A stretch of DNA of 35,273 nt from Acidobacteriota bacterium (GCA_009840635.1 VXNL01000040.1:1-35273), one strand, 5' to 3'. Counted from the stretch's first letter, positions 8,204 to 16,933 are shown. Notes: generated by a model from the letters alone, not told the origin. Numbers and translations: made by a program.

Positions 8204-8709
8204 ATTCCCGGAAGCCCGTCGTCGGAGATTGATCTCGCGGACTCTTTAGCGCGCAAATCTCGGCGGGTCATGCCGAGATTTCCGCGTTGATGGCGACCGC
8301 ATCGATGCGTCGCGGATACCGATTCACAACTGTGAGTCAGTACCCCAGACGCGCCGCGGATCACTTTGTCCGGAACTGCCGCTCGCGAGCGAACCTCTCG
8401 GTCTGGGCGATCCCGTGGGGTCCAACGGTGCGGTTCGGATCGGACAGCTCTCTGCGGACGGCGGCCCGCACTGGACATTCCTTGTTCTGCGCCAGGCGAT
8501 GGAGAGTGGTTCCTTCCGGATTCGTCTCGCCCAGCACTGCCGTTCACGGAGCGGACCGAAGGACTGCGATTCGCCAGGGCTCCGCACGAATCGTCAGGAC
8601 CGCTTCCGGCGCTTTGTGCGGACGGGCGAACTCCTACCGCAATAGCTCTACGGCCGACGCGAGGAATCAGCCCGATTCCCGATCGGTGTCACCGCCGGGC
8701 GCGTCCGAT
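8204..8709. other. Non-coding gap with hairpins between convergent paralogues
   Basis: This is a 506 bp stretch with no credible gene; the small open frames in it lack start signals and family features. It contains a perfect 10-bp stem, AAATCTCGGC / GCCGAGATTT (8255-8264 with 8272-8281, 7-nt loop). Next to it is GCGAC-c-GCAT / ATGC-GTCGC (8293-8302 with 8305-8313, one bulged base). A 12-bp perfect palindrome, CGCTCGCGAGCG, follows at 8380-8391. The first stem sits 51 bp after paralogue B's stop and may act as a weak terminator, but there is no T-tract. I see nothing else I can name. Confidence 0.5.
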
Positions 8710-9609
8710 CTATCTGCGGGATGACCAGCCGATGTCGACGCTGAAGAGGACGAAGATCGGACGCACGGACACCTCGACCGAATCGGTTCCCAAACCAATC
8801 GAATGACGACTGCGGTCCGGAGGTTCAACTTCGCCAGTCACGTCCCAGCTCGATTCGGCGTGGCGTGTCTGGCCGATGAGCACGTCCACCCGCGGCCGAA
8901 CGAAGAAGTGCTGTCTGCGGAAAGTGACGCCGGCGGATCCGCTCACCAGGAAGGAGAGGCGGTCCGCGCTCTCCTCGTGGGACGCGTAATCGTTGGACAG
9001 AATGTGTACGACTTCTTCGCCCCGACGCCGGATAGCGGCGTAGCGCGCGAACGGCACAATCCCGATGCGGCCGGCGTCTGCTCCGCCCGCACGGGCAGCC
9101 CCGGCCCCGACTCCGGCAAAGAACCGAGCGCCGCCGCGTGCGAGCCGAGTTTCCAGGACTCCCTGCACGGTTAGTAGGTTCTCGGGTCCCGGGGCGACCA
9201 CCGGGTTACGCAGCGGCCGGACGGAAGTCTCCAGGATCAGGCTGCCGGGCTGGAAGACGTTGGTCGTGATGCGCTGGTACTGCGCTTCGAAGCCCCAACG
9301 TCCCCGCATCGTTCGAACCCCGACTCCCCACACCGGTTTCCGGGCGAAGTGGGACAACTCGGGATACGGATCCGTGGTTAGCTGGGCAGCGGGCCAGGGA
9401 AGGGACGTCCAGACGACTTCACCACCGGCCGCAAGCCCGGCGAGCCCTCCCCGCGCGAATACCTCGTAGTCCCACGCGGGACCCTTTCCCGGTGCGACCG
9501 CCTTGGCCGTGGGGGCCTCTTCCGAGCGGGCGTCTTTCTGCTCAGGCGGCATTCCGAGCGCGGGGGCAGAAACGCCGAGAAGTGCGGTCAGGAGCAGTGC
9601 GAAGTGCAT
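8710..9609 (-). CDS. Exported beta-barrel-like protein, paralogue C
   Basis: 299 aa. The signal peptide is MHFALLLTALLGVSAPALG, followed by a charged linker (about 20-45). Shared landmarks with paralogues A and B are FARGGLAGLAAGGEV, GVGVRTMRGRWGFEAQYQR, FFAGVGAGAARAGG, SAGVTFRRQHFFVRPRVDV, a GQTRHAESSWD segment and the C-terminal LFSVDIGWSSRR. It is closest to paralogue B by eye. The ATG has a good Shine-Dalgarno sequence (GGAGGT, 5-7 nt before). It is inverted relative to A and B and follows the intrinsic terminator of the TonB receptor gene. Function unknown; probably outer membrane. Confidence 0.78.
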   Translation of the reverse strand: MHFALLLTALLGVSAPALGMPPEQKDARSEEAPTAKAVAPGKGPAWDYEVFARGGLAGLAAGGEVVWTSLPWPAAQLTTDPYPELSHFARKPVWGVGVRTMRGRWGFEAQYQRITTNVFQPGSLILETSVRPLRNPVVAPGPENLLTVQGVLETRLARGGARFFAGVGAGAARAGGADAGRIGIVPFARYAAIRRRGEEVVHILSNDYASHEESADRLSFLVSGSAGVTFRRQHFFVRPRVDVLIGQTRHAESSWDVTGEVEPPDRSRHSIGLGTDSVEVSVRPIFVLFSVDIGWSSRR

Positions 9610-9681
9610 GAGACACCTCCAGCCGGAGCCCTTCGCATCGTAAGGCTGGAAGACACCCTCAGGCGAATGCGACGCCCGCGT

Positions 9682-9719
9682 ACAAACAAAAGGGGCCGGC
9701 CCGTGCGGGCCGGCCCCTT
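9682..9719 (-). terminator. Intrinsic terminator of the TonB-dependent receptor gene
   Basis: A 14-bp perfect GC-rich stem (9690-9703 with 9706-9719, with AAGGGGCCGGCCCG as the left arm) is followed, read on the minus strand, by TTTTGTTTGT. It starts 20 bp after the receptor's stop codon. This is a textbook Rho-independent terminator and is oriented for the minus-strand gene. Confidence 0.92.
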
Positions 9720-9739
9720 GAAGGTGCTTGGGTAGTCGC

Positions 9740-12700
9740 CTAGAAGCGGAGGGTCGTCCGCAGCAGCATCGTCCGGGCGTTCTGCCGACTCCTGAGCTGC
9801 AGGAAGTTCGGGCTGTACGTCCGGTTCGCCGAGCTGTAGGTGAACTGGTTGTGGTTGTACGCGTCCATCAGGTTGAAGAACTGCATCGTCGTCTCGAGCT
9901 GCATCCCGCCGATATCGAAGATCTTGCCTGCGGAGAGGCCGATCGTGTGGACGGCCGGGGACTGCACCTGGAGATCGCCACGATCCTGCCCGACGAAGCG
10001 GAACCGGGTCGCCAGCGGGTTCGGCTCACCGTTGTTCGCCTGGCCGGGACCGTACTGGGTGACTTCCGGATCATCCGCCGAGAGGCGGTCGAGGACCGGG
10101 CCGGACCAGGGGCCGGCGTTGCCGGTGTAGCTGACGCCGGCGGTGATGTCCAGAGGCAACAGGTAGGTGAAACCGCCGCGCACTGACCACTGGCGCCACG
10201 TTGGCGAGTAGGAACTCGACGGCAGCGTCGTGTGGTCGCGGTTGCCGCGCGGCATGTGGAGCGCCTTCGTGTTGTTGAACTTCTCGGGCGAGATGAAGCG
10301 CGCCGCATCGTGCGGGTTCCAGTCGCCGTTGTACTTCTGCCACTGGCGGTTGATGTTCAGCGTCGCGGACATCCGCTCGGTGCGGCGGGTGGTGGTGATT
10401 TCGATGGCCGTGTAGACGAGGTCCACCCAGGTGTTGTTCGTCTGCTGGAGGATCCGGCCCTCGTCAACGTCCACCTTTCCGAACTGGAACACGCCCAGCG
10501 GCGGCTGCGCCGGCGAGGAGGCCGGGTAATAGCCGTTCTGCTCGAGGTACTCGTAGTTGTCGTTGTAGCGCCGGTGCACCAAGGCGACGTCCATGGCGAA
10601 CTGGCCCTGGAACTGGCGGCGGACTCCGAGGATCGCCTCGTTCACGAACGGCTGGCCGATGTCCGGGTCGAACAGGAAGGTCGGGTCGAGATTCGTGCGT
10701 GGTCCGACGTAACGATTGTGGTCGGGAATGCCATCGAGGTCGTGGTCGTACTCGTAGTAGGTCCCGATCGAGGCGCCGGCGTGACTGGAGGTCACCGCGT
10801 CGCGGCCGTTCATCTGCTCGTGCACCCGGCCGAGGTTGCCCCGGAGGACGGTCCGGCCATCTTCGGTGACCATGTAGGAGAACCCGGCGCGCGGCCCGAG
10901 GGCCAGGGTGTCCATGCGATTGATGTCGAGGATTCCGTCGAAGCGCTTCACGAAGTCCGCGCGCACGCCGATGTTGAGCGTGAGGCGGTCCGTCGGCTTC
11001 CAGGCGTCCTGCAGGTAGAACGCGATGTCACGGTCCTGTGCATCCCGCGTCTGGAGTTCGCTGGCGGGCCCGTTCGCGTCGCCGGCCCGCTGGCGGTAGT
11101 ACCACCGGGTGGCGACTGCCTGCGCCAGGTTGTCCTCCGTCACGATGTTGCCATTCGCGTCCACGGGAGTGTGGTTCTGCGAATTCCAGCCGGTGGCATT
11201 GTTGTACACGGAGTACTGCGGGTAGCGGTTCCAGGGAGCGGCATAGACGCCGAAGCCGATCTCGTGGGAACCTGCCACGTTGTCGAGGTAGTGGGTCATG
11301 TCCGCCCGGAGCAGCAGGAGCCGGGTCGGACGCCTGGTTCCCGCGGAGTTGCTGCCGAAGGCGGCGATCCGGCCGCCGTTCGCGGTGGTTCCGCTGGAGT
11401 TCACCGAGAACCCGCTGTGGATTTCGATGTACAGCGGCGCGTCCGCAAACTGGGGCTGGTCGTCCAGATTGACTTCAGCCGCCTTGTTGTTCCAGGAAGC
11501 GAGGAACTGGCCGGTGGTGTTCGCCCCGAAGACCGAAGTCAGCTTGGCGCCGAACAGGTCGCCGCCGGTCTTCACGATGTAACGGTGCGCCAGGTCGTAC
11601 TCGCGGTTCGAGGTGTTCTGCAACTGGTCCCGCTGGTAGTAGCCGGACAGCTCGTGGTTCCCGCTCAACTGGGCGGTCAGCTTGAGGTACGGCTGGTGGC
11701 TCTTGGTCGTGTTCGGGAACTCGCTATAGGTCGGCGTCGTGTATCCGCCGCTCGCCGGGAGACCGGAGAGCGCCTGCAGGAAACCGACGTCGAGCGCCGA
11801 ACGGCTGATGCGGGCCGCAAGGTCCGCCCAGCGATAGGTCGCGAAGAACCATGCCTTGTCGCGGACCAGCGGGCCGCCGATCGAGAAGTCAGCCTGATGG
11901 ACTTGGTGCGCGGTCGGCGTTCCGGCGCCGGCGTTGACCGTATCCGGCGGGTCGAAGACGCCCATGGCGGCGAAATTCGCCTTCTCGGACGCGAACGGGT
12001 CGAAGCCGCTCGGGAGCTCGTTGTCGCCGAAGAAGCCGGTGAGGCCGTCCTGGTCCCCCGTGCCCCAGTCGTACTCCTGGTGGTCGTAGGACGCGGACGT
12101 GGAGAGCTCGTTACCACCGCTCCGGGTGATGATGTTGATGATCAGCCCGGTGCCCATCGGGTCCTTGGCCTCGGCGCCGCCGGTCTTGACCGAGGCGTCC
12201 TCGATCACGTCGGCGCCCATGCCCACGTAAGTGATCTGGGCGTCGTTGTAGCCGGCCGCGGCCATGCCCTCGATCTGGATGACGTGGGAGAAGTGCTCGG
12301 TCGCGTGCCCGAAATAGACCATCCGGCCGGAGCCGTCGTCGAACGGCCGCGCGTTCACGCCGGGAGTCATCTCGAGGAAGTCGCTCCAGTTGCCACGGGC
12401 CTGGATGGGCAGGTCGCGCTGGAACTCACCCTCGATGGTCAGGATGTTGCCGGGCCGGGCGATTTCGAGCATCGGCGTTTCGGCGGTGACCGTGATGGTC
12501 TCCTCCACCTGGCTGATGGACATCACGATGTCCAGGCCGATGTTCGTGCTGGCGCGGACGAGGACGCCTTCCTGGCGAGAGGTGGCGAAGCCGGGCAGGG
12601 ATGCCTCGATCGTGAACTCACCGACCGGCAGGTTCAGGAAGCGATAGCCGCCCTGGCTGTCCGTTACGCCGACTTCGGCAGCGATCAGCGCCGGGCTCGT

Positions 12701-12844
12701 AGCCGTCACGGTCACGCCCGGAAGCACCGCCCCCGAGTCGTCGGTGACCGTGCCGCGGATGCTGGAGTCGCCGCCCTGTCCGAACGCGAGGGCCGGAAGG
12801 GCGAGGGCCGCTGCGAGAAGCAGCGCGAAAGTGGACTTCCGCAT
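9740..12844 (-). CDS. TonB-dependent receptor with carboxypeptidase-regulatory-like domain
   Basis: 1034 aa from ATG 12844. Layout: signal peptide (MRKSTFALLLAAALALPALAFG); a carboxypeptidase-regulatory-like Ig fold at about 26-105 (IRGTVTDDSGAVLPGVTV, SQGGYRFLNLPVGEFTIEA); a TonB-box-like segment EETITVTAE at about 113-121; a plug domain to about 240 (DLPIQARGNWSDFLEMTPGV, ASVKTGGAEAKDPMGTG); then a long 22-strand-type barrel ending LLRTTLRF with the terminal Phe expected of BamA clients. This is the Oar-like class typical of Acidobacteriota and relatives, used for uptake of large substrates at the outer membrane; no SusD partner is nearby. An upstream in-frame ATG (13042) would add 66 residues without a signal peptide and is rejected, because AGGAGGAA lies just before 12844. 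Confidence 0.95.
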   Translation of the reverse strand: MRKSTFALLLAAALALPALAFGQGGDSSIRGTVTDDSGAVLPGVTVTATSPALIAAEVGVTDSQGGYRFLNLPVGEFTIEASLPGFATSRQEGVLVRASTNIGLDIVMSISQVEETITVTAETPMLEIARPGNILTIEGEFQRDLPIQARGNWSDFLEMTPGVNARPFDDGSGRMVYFGHATEHFSHVIQIEGMAAAGYNDAQITYVGMGADVIEDASVKTGGAEAKDPMGTGLIINIITRSGGNELSTSASYDHQEYDWGTGDQDGLTGFFGDNELPSGFDPFASEKANFAAMGVFDPPDTVNAGAGTPTAHQVHQADFSIGGPLVRDKAWFFATYRWADLAARISRSALDVGFLQALSGLPASGGYTTPTYSEFPNTTKSHQPYLKLTAQLSGNHELSGYYQRDQLQNTSNREYDLAHRYIVKTGGDLFGAKLTSVFGANTTGQFLASWNNKAAEVNLDDQPQFADAPLYIEIHSGFSVNSSGTTANGGRIAAFGSNSAGTRRPTRLLLLRADMTHYLDNVAGSHEIGFGVYAAPWNRYPQYSVYNNATGWNSQNHTPVDANGNIVTEDNLAQAVATRWYYRQRAGDANGPASELQTRDAQDRDIAFYLQDAWKPTDRLTLNIGVRADFVKRFDGILDINRMDTLALGPRAGFSYMVTEDGRTVLRGNLGRVHEQMNGRDAVTSSHAGASIGTYYEYDHDLDGIPDHNRYVGPRTNLDPTFLFDPDIGQPFVNEAILGVRRQFQGQFAMDVALVHRRYNDNYEYLEQNGYYPASSPAQPPLGVFQFGKVDVDEGRILQQTNNTWVDLVYTAIEITTTRRTERMSATLNINRQWQKYNGDWNPHDAARFISPEKFNNTKALHMPRGNRDHTTLPSSSYSPTWRQWSVRGGFTYLLPLDITAGVSYTGNAGPWSGPVLDRLSADDPEVTQYGPGQANNGEPNPLATRFRFVGQDRGDLQVQSPAVHTIGLSAGKIFDIGGMQLETTMQFFNLMDAYNHNQFTYSSANRTYSPNFLQLRSRQNARTMLLRTTLRF

Positions 12845-12846
12845 GG

Positions 12847-12854
12847 TTCCTCCT
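12847..12854 (-). promoter_or_regulatory. Shine-Dalgarno site that sets the TonB receptor start
   Basis: The minus strand reads GAGGAGGAACC then ATG (12844), a near-perfect Shine-Dalgarno sequence. It favours the start that exposes the signal peptide over the upstream ATG at 13042. The 238 bp between here and the GWxTD gene's stop is relatively AT-rich around 12915-12975 and presumably holds the promoter; CATAAT on the minus strand near 12942 resembles a -10 box, but no matching -35 box is spaced correctly. Confidence 0.75.
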
Positions 12855-13082
12855 CTGTGAGGTATCTGAGGTTTCAGGGATGCGGCCCGACGGCGCCGGT
12901 TCCGCGGTAGAAAGTGCAAGCGCGAAAAATAGGCAACGATTATGCCATGCTTCCGGGCCAACATGAACAACCTATTCAAAGCCACGAATTCTGTTGGGCT
13001 TATCTCGGTTTGAGGCATGCGCCGGATGAGTCCGGCGTCCAACGAACCGAATCAGGCGGTTGAAATCTTGGAGCGGGCTCTC

Positions 13083-15173
13083 TTACCGGGGTCCGGGCGA
13101 GATGCCGGCGCGAAGGGTCGCGAGCAATTCCTGCACCTCCGGTTGCTCGGGGTTCAGGCGCAGGGATTGCTCCAGGTACGGGATCGCACGCGCCGCGTCG
13201 CCGCCAGCGGCGAGTGACCAGGACAGCGCGTTCAGGAGCGCCGGATCCGGTGCCTGGAGAGGGAGGGATCGCTCGTAGAGCTCGGCGGCCCGGGCGTGGT
13301 TGCCGGTCTCCAGGTGCGCATCCCCGAGTACCCGCAGCACCATCGCGTCCTCGGGCGCCTGGGCGAGCGCCGGTTCCAGCAGGCGGACCGCCTCGCGGGG
13401 ATTGCCGTCGTCGAGCGCGAACCGCCCAAGCGCCAGCCGTACCCGGCCCAGGTTCGGGTTTTGGGTCAGCGCGGTCTCGAGGTGCCGCCGCGCGGCGTCA
13501 TGATTGCCGGCCCGCAGCGACTGTTCACCGAGCGCCGCGGAGAGCGTTCCCGCGGTTCCACCGTCGAACGAGTCGCTGAGACCCCAGGGGATCGCGACGC
13601 GGCGCCGCGGGTTCAGGTCGAAGGTCACCATGCGCTCGGTTTCCGCGTCGTGCACCGACAGGACATAGCGGCCGGATTCCCACGACTCGGTATCTGCCGA
13701 CCAGACGGCCAGCCCGTTCTCGACCGCAACCTCCTCCTCCCGGAGGGGCGTTCCAGCGGTCCCCGATTCGTCAGCAGCGCTCCAGGGCGTCACCCGGAAA
13801 GTGACTGCCTCCCGGCCGACGGCCGAGGCGACCGCCCGGACCGGAATTCCGACCGCCACCACAGCGCGGCCGTTCGGCAGAAGCTGGTTGCCGCCGGTGA
13901 TCCAGGCGCGCGAGTCCGCGGGCTCGACCGGTACCGGCAGGGTGTGGAGCAACCACGGGCGCGAGAGGGTTGACGCGCCGGTGGGGACACTGAACTCGTC
14001 CTCGAAGACGGTGTATTCGGTCCGGGCGTCGTTCTTGAAGATCACGCGGAACCGGAAGTCTCCCGGGATCAGCGGGAACATTCCCCGGTAGGTGAACGGC
14101 CGGGCGCCGACGTCCTGAAGCTGGCTTTCGGTCAGCCGCAGGAAGGGCGTGACGACGAAGTCGTGAACGACGTCGCCGTCCGGAGTGGAGACCTCACCCG
14201 TGACCTCGAACCGGGTGAAGTACTCGTTGCCGCCCTCTTCCTGGGCGAGCGTGAAGTGCTGCGGTTCGATCTCGATGGCGTAGTGCACGAACCAGGAATC
14301 CGGCGCCGGGCCCGGCAGGACGCGAGCGACCCCCACACTCGGCACGAAGTTGAAGAGATACTCGCTCTCCACGAGCCCGCGGCCCGCTTCCGCTCCCGTC
14401 ACCCAACCAGTGTCCAGACGGCGGTACGGCGCCCGGTTGATGTCCTGGAGGAGCGTTTGCGTCTGGAGGATCTCCATGTCGGGCTGCAGCAGGCTCGCGG
14501 CCACGCCGCGGTCCGCCCGCATCGTGATGGTCGCGTGGGCGAGCTGTGGCGAAATCTCCTGCAGGAACTCGTAGGCCTCCATCCGGGCATCCCCGGTGCT
14601 GAACGACTGGGCCGGCATCAGTTCCTCGGGCAGGTGGATCACATGGTTGAACTGGATGAAGGGACCTGCGTAGTACTCGCGAAAGAACAGGACGTAGATC
14701 GGTGGCAGCAGCAGTTCGTCGCGCGCGAGATAGAACCAGAGTTCGGCCGGATAGAGCGCGGGAACTGCGGCGAAGGTTTCCCGCTCGTCGGGCTCCCCGA
14801 GCTGGATGTAGATCCGTCCGCGATCCGTCATCCACCCGGGAACGGAAGTCTCCCGCCCGAGCATGGTGTTCGCGTAATCGATTCGCTCGTAGTGTTCGAT
14901 CCGGAACTCGTTCTCCGGCGTCAGCGGCTCCGGGTCGCGCCGCGCCCAGAAGGCGGCGATGAAGGCCTCGCGTTCGGCTTCGGACTGGAGCCTCTCGAAG
15001 GCGTCCTTCTCGCGGTCGCTGATGATGTAGACGGCGTCGTATTCGAGCCACCGCTTGTGCTCGTCAGAGAGTGGGAAGAGGTCCTGCGCGGCGGCGGAAA
15101 GGGGGGCGGATAGGAGAAGGGCGGCGATCAGGGCGGGCCGGAGCGGGCGCCGGAGACACATCGATGGAGTCAT
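13083..15173 (-). CDS. GWxTD-domain protein with C-terminal TPR repeats
   Basis: 696 aa from ATG 15173. It has a signal peptide (LRPALIAALLLSAPLSAAAQ, cleavage near 30). The N-terminal GWxTD domain contains FIAAFWARRDPEPLTPENEF (75-90) and GWMTDRGRIYIQLGEPD (113-129), the hallmark of this family, which is common in Acidobacteriota and has no proven biochemical role. A middle region of beta-rich repeats is followed by roughly four TPRs in the last 150 residues (for example HLETALTQNPNLGRVRLALG, then LYERSLPLQAPDPALLNALS). The open frame extends upstream to 15287, but there it translates the dispersed hairpin repeat, so 15173 or the in-frame ATG at 15161 is the true start. The gene is 238 bp upstream of the TonB receptor on the same strand. 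Confidence 0.9.
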   Translation of the reverse strand: MTPSMCLRRPLRPALIAALLLSAPLSAAAQDLFPLSDEHKRWLEYDAVYIISDREKDAFERLQSEAEREAFIAAFWARRDPEPLTPENEFRIEHYERIDYANTMLGRETSVPGWMTDRGRIYIQLGEPDERETFAAVPALYPAELWFYLARDELLLPPIYVLFFREYYAGPFIQFNHVIHLPEELMPAQSFSTGDARMEAYEFLQEISPQLAHATITMRADRGVAASLLQPDMEILQTQTLLQDINRAPYRRLDTGWVTGAEAGRGLVESEYLFNFVPSVGVARVLPGPAPDSWFVHYAIEIEPQHFTLAQEEGGNEYFTRFEVTGEVSTPDGDVVHDFVVTPFLRLTESQLQDVGARPFTYRGMFPLIPGDFRFRVIFKNDARTEYTVFEDEFSVPTGASTLSRPWLLHTLPVPVEPADSRAWITGGNQLLPNGRAVVAVGIPVRAVASAVGREAVTFRVTPWSAADESGTAGTPLREEEVAVENGLAVWSADTESWESGRYVLSVHDAETERMVTFDLNPRRRVAIPWGLSDSFDGGTAGTLSAALGEQSLRAGNHDAARRHLETALTQNPNLGRVRLALGRFALDDGNPREAVRLLEPALAQAPEDAMVLRVLGDAHLETGNHARAAELYERSLPLQAPDPALLNALSWSLAAGGDAARAIPYLEQSLRLNPEQPEVQELLATLRAGISPGPR

Positions 15174-15239
15174 GGAGTCCCGGTCATTCTGACCCGAAAC
15201 GGGTGAGACGCGCATTCGGGCGGGCCGGGGAGTTGCGAC

Positions 15240-15288
15240 GTGCGCGGCGCCGAGCGCCGCGCGTGCCGGCTGAAGCCGGCGTTCCAAG
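15240..15288 (-). repeat. Dispersed double-hairpin repeat, copy 4 (inverted)
   Basis: On the minus strand it reads CTTGGAACGCCGG, the stem GCCGGCT / AGCCGGC (15265-15271 with 15274-15280), then GCGGCGC / GCGCCGC (15244-15250 with 15254-15260). Its second stem and flank match copy 1 almost base for base. It lies between the CinA-like stop and the GWxTD start. Confidence 0.87.
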
Positions 15289-15327
15289 CCTATTCTGCTA
15301 CCGGGTCTCAGTGCGGACCCGGCGCCG

Positions 15328-16026
15328 CTACAACTTGCCGAGACTCTGCCGGAGCGCGGCGGCGGCGTTCGCGACGGCCTGGCCGTCGTCGCCGTCCAGC
15401 GTGATGCGGGTTCCTGCCGCCACCGGGTAGGAGCCGATCTGGACCTCGGGGTACGCCGCCACGACCCGGTCGAGGAGCGGGATCAGCTCCTCCTCGGGCC
15501 GGGGGACCAGTTCTTCATCGGCGAAGTACCGGGGCCCCTCCGGAAGGCACTCGGCCAGGATCTCCAGCTTGCGTTCGAAGACCGGCGGCAGGCCGGGGAG
15601 GATCCAGACGTTCCGCATCACCACGACCGGCCAGGCGCCGCTTGGTCCTTCGCAGAGTTCGGCGCCCTCCGGAACGCGGGCGAGGTCCCGGTGGCTTGCC
15701 TCGAGGCCGCGTTCCCGCAGCGATTCGAGGAAGCGCGGATGGTGGATCACCGTGGTCCCGAACGCTCGGGCCACGCCGTCCATGGTGACGTCGTCGTGGG
15801 TCGCGCCCACCCCGCCCGAGGTGAACAGGAAGTCGTGGGATGCGGAGAGTTGGGCCGTTTCCGAGGCGATGACCGCCGGTTCGTCGGGGATGGTGACGAC
15901 TCTCTGGAGCGCGATCCCCTTCTTTCGGAGGAGCCGGGCGAGCAGGCCGGTGTTCGTGTCCGCGACCTTCCCGGAGAGGATCTCGTTGCCGATGACGAGG
16001 AACGCGGCGGCAGGGCGCGGCGGCAT
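15328..16026 (-). CDS. CinA N-domain (COG1058) molybdopterin-binding-fold protein
   Basis: 232 aa. It has the MoaB/Mog fold of the CinA N-terminal domain, which in studied CinA proteins acts as an ADP-ribose/NAD-related pyrophosphatase. Motifs are AAFLVIGNEILSGKVADTN at about 8-26 and FTSGGVGATHDDVTMDGVA at about 68-86, then LCEGPSGAWPVVVMRNVWILPGLP. The C-terminal nicotinamide-nucleotide deamidase (PncC) domain of full-length CinA is absent, so this is the single-domain form. Its ATG lies 33 bp downstream of the methyltransferase stop on the same strand, and the Shine-Dalgarno sequence is weak. It is probably co-transcribed with apaG and the methyltransferase; a functional link between the three is not established. 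Confidence 0.88.
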   Translation of the reverse strand: MPPRPAAAFLVIGNEILSGKVADTNTGLLARLLRKKGIALQRVVTIPDEPAVIASETAQLSASHDFLFTSGGVGATHDDVTMDGVARAFGTTVIHHPRFLESLRERGLEASHRDLARVPEGAELCEGPSGAWPVVVMRNVWILPGLPPVFERKLEILAECLPEGPRYFADEELVPRPEEELIPLLDRVVAAYPEVQIGSYPVAAGTRITLDGDDGQAVANAAAALRQSLGKL

Positions 16027-16059
16027 GGAGTCTCGGTGGGGGAAGGGAAGGCCCCGCCG

Positions 16060-16845
16060 TCAGGGCTCGCTGACCAGGTAGGCGATCCAGGTCTCGTCGG
16101 CGGAGCCTTCGGTGACCTCTTCGAACTCGCCGTTCCCGTCGCCGTTCTCGTCGGCCCCCTCCCACAGCACGACCGTCTTTGAGTACCCGGCTTCCTCGAG
16201 CAGCTCGCGCAACTCGGGAAGCGACCAGAAGCGCCACTGGTAGCGGAAAGCGTTCCTCAGCCGGCTGCCGTCCGGGAACTCGTAGTGGATCGCACAATGC
16301 ATGCGGCCGCTGATGGGATCGAACGCGACCTGGTCCCAGATGAAGTCGAATCCGTCTTCCTCGCGCGCGTACTCCTTCTCCTCGTGGCAGTCGGAGCCGC
16401 CATAAGCGTCGATGAAGAAGAGCCCGTCAGGGTTCAGGGCCCGGCGGACGCGCTCGAAGTACTCCCGCATCAGGTCGCGCGTCTCGAAGATCCAGTAGCT
16501 GAAGTTCATCGCGGCGACCAGGTCCACCCGGGGCTCGGCGATCTCCAGAACGTCGCTCTCGACCAGCTCGATCCGCGCCTGTTCCGCGCGACTCAGGCTC
16601 GCGATGTTGTGCTCGCGTCCCCAGGCGAGCGGGTCCGGGTCGAGGTCCACCCCGATCGCCCGGCTCCCGGGATGGCGGGCGACGAACTCGCAGGAGAGTG
16701 CGGCGGTGCCGCAGAAATCCTCGCGGAGCGAGTGCGCCCGGCGGGCCCGGCGGCGATGGAACTCGTCGTCCAGGAAGGCGGCGTCGGCCGGAGCGTCCTG
16801 GACGGAGTTCTGGTAGAGCTGATAGCGGTCGGCCCGGTCGGCCAT
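16060..16845 (-). CDS. Class I SAM-dependent methyltransferase
   Basis: 261 aa from ATG 16845. Rossmann-fold methyltransferase motifs are visible: LREDFCGTAALSCEF (motif I, SAM glycine loop), AIGVDLDPDPL (acidic loop that binds the SAM ribose), VESDVLEI (motif II region), DLVAAMNFSYWIF (motif IV) and LNPDGLFFIDAYGG (post-I strand). A strongly acidic, Gly/Glu/Asp-rich insertion (about 230-250) precedes the C-terminus. The upstream ATG at 16875 would add ten Arg-rich residues and has no ribosome site, so 16845 is preferred. Small-molecule and RNA substrates are both possible; none can be assigned. It sits 88 bp downstream of apaG. Confidence 0.88.
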   Translation of the reverse strand: MADRADRYQLYQNSVQDAPADAAFLDDEFHRRRARRAHSLREDFCGTAALSCEFVARHPGSRAIGVDLDPDPLAWGREHNIASLSRAEQARIELVESDVLEIAEPRVDLVAAMNFSYWIFETRDLMREYFERVRRALNPDGLFFIDAYGGSDCHEEKEYAREEDGFDFIWDQVAFDPISGRMHCAIHYEFPDGSRLRNAFRYQWRFWSLPELRELLEEAGYSKTVVLWEGADENGDGNGEFEEVTEGSADETWIAYLVSEP

Positions 16846-16933
16846 GGACGGACGCCGCCTTCTGCCCCGACTCATGGAACCGTAGGTGGCGATGCGGTGT
16901 GCGGCATCGTCAGGGGACTCCTCCCCGTCTCTC

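Noticed and set aside
8287..8724. Open frame of 145 aa in the gap between paralogues B and C
   Set aside because: It is Arg/Ser-rich and low-complexity, without a ribosome site or similarity to the paralogues, and it overlaps the end of paralogue C.
9611..9650. 5'-leader hairpin (CCAGCC / GGCTGG) before paralogue C
   Set aside because: It is only 6 bp with a 19-nt loop, which is easily explained by chance in GC-rich sequence.
10232..12910. 892 aa open frame on plus opposite the TonB receptor
   Set aside because: It is a mirror frame of the receptor gene with no recognisable motif; the receptor has a signal peptide, strong ribosome site and terminator.
12911..12975. sigma-70 promoter for the TonB receptor (CATAAT)
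   Set aside because: The -10-like hexamer is present, but no -35 hexamer lies at 16-18 bp; it is too weak to list as a promoter.
12845..13042. Upstream ATG for the TonB receptor
   Set aside because: It would bury the signal peptide behind 66 residues; the Shine-Dalgarno site at 12847-12854 fits the internal ATG.
15174..15287. N-terminal extension of the GWxTD protein
   Set aside because: It translates the dispersed hairpin repeat (ERRLQPAR comes from the repeat core; a similar peptide starts at 861) and lies before the signal peptide.
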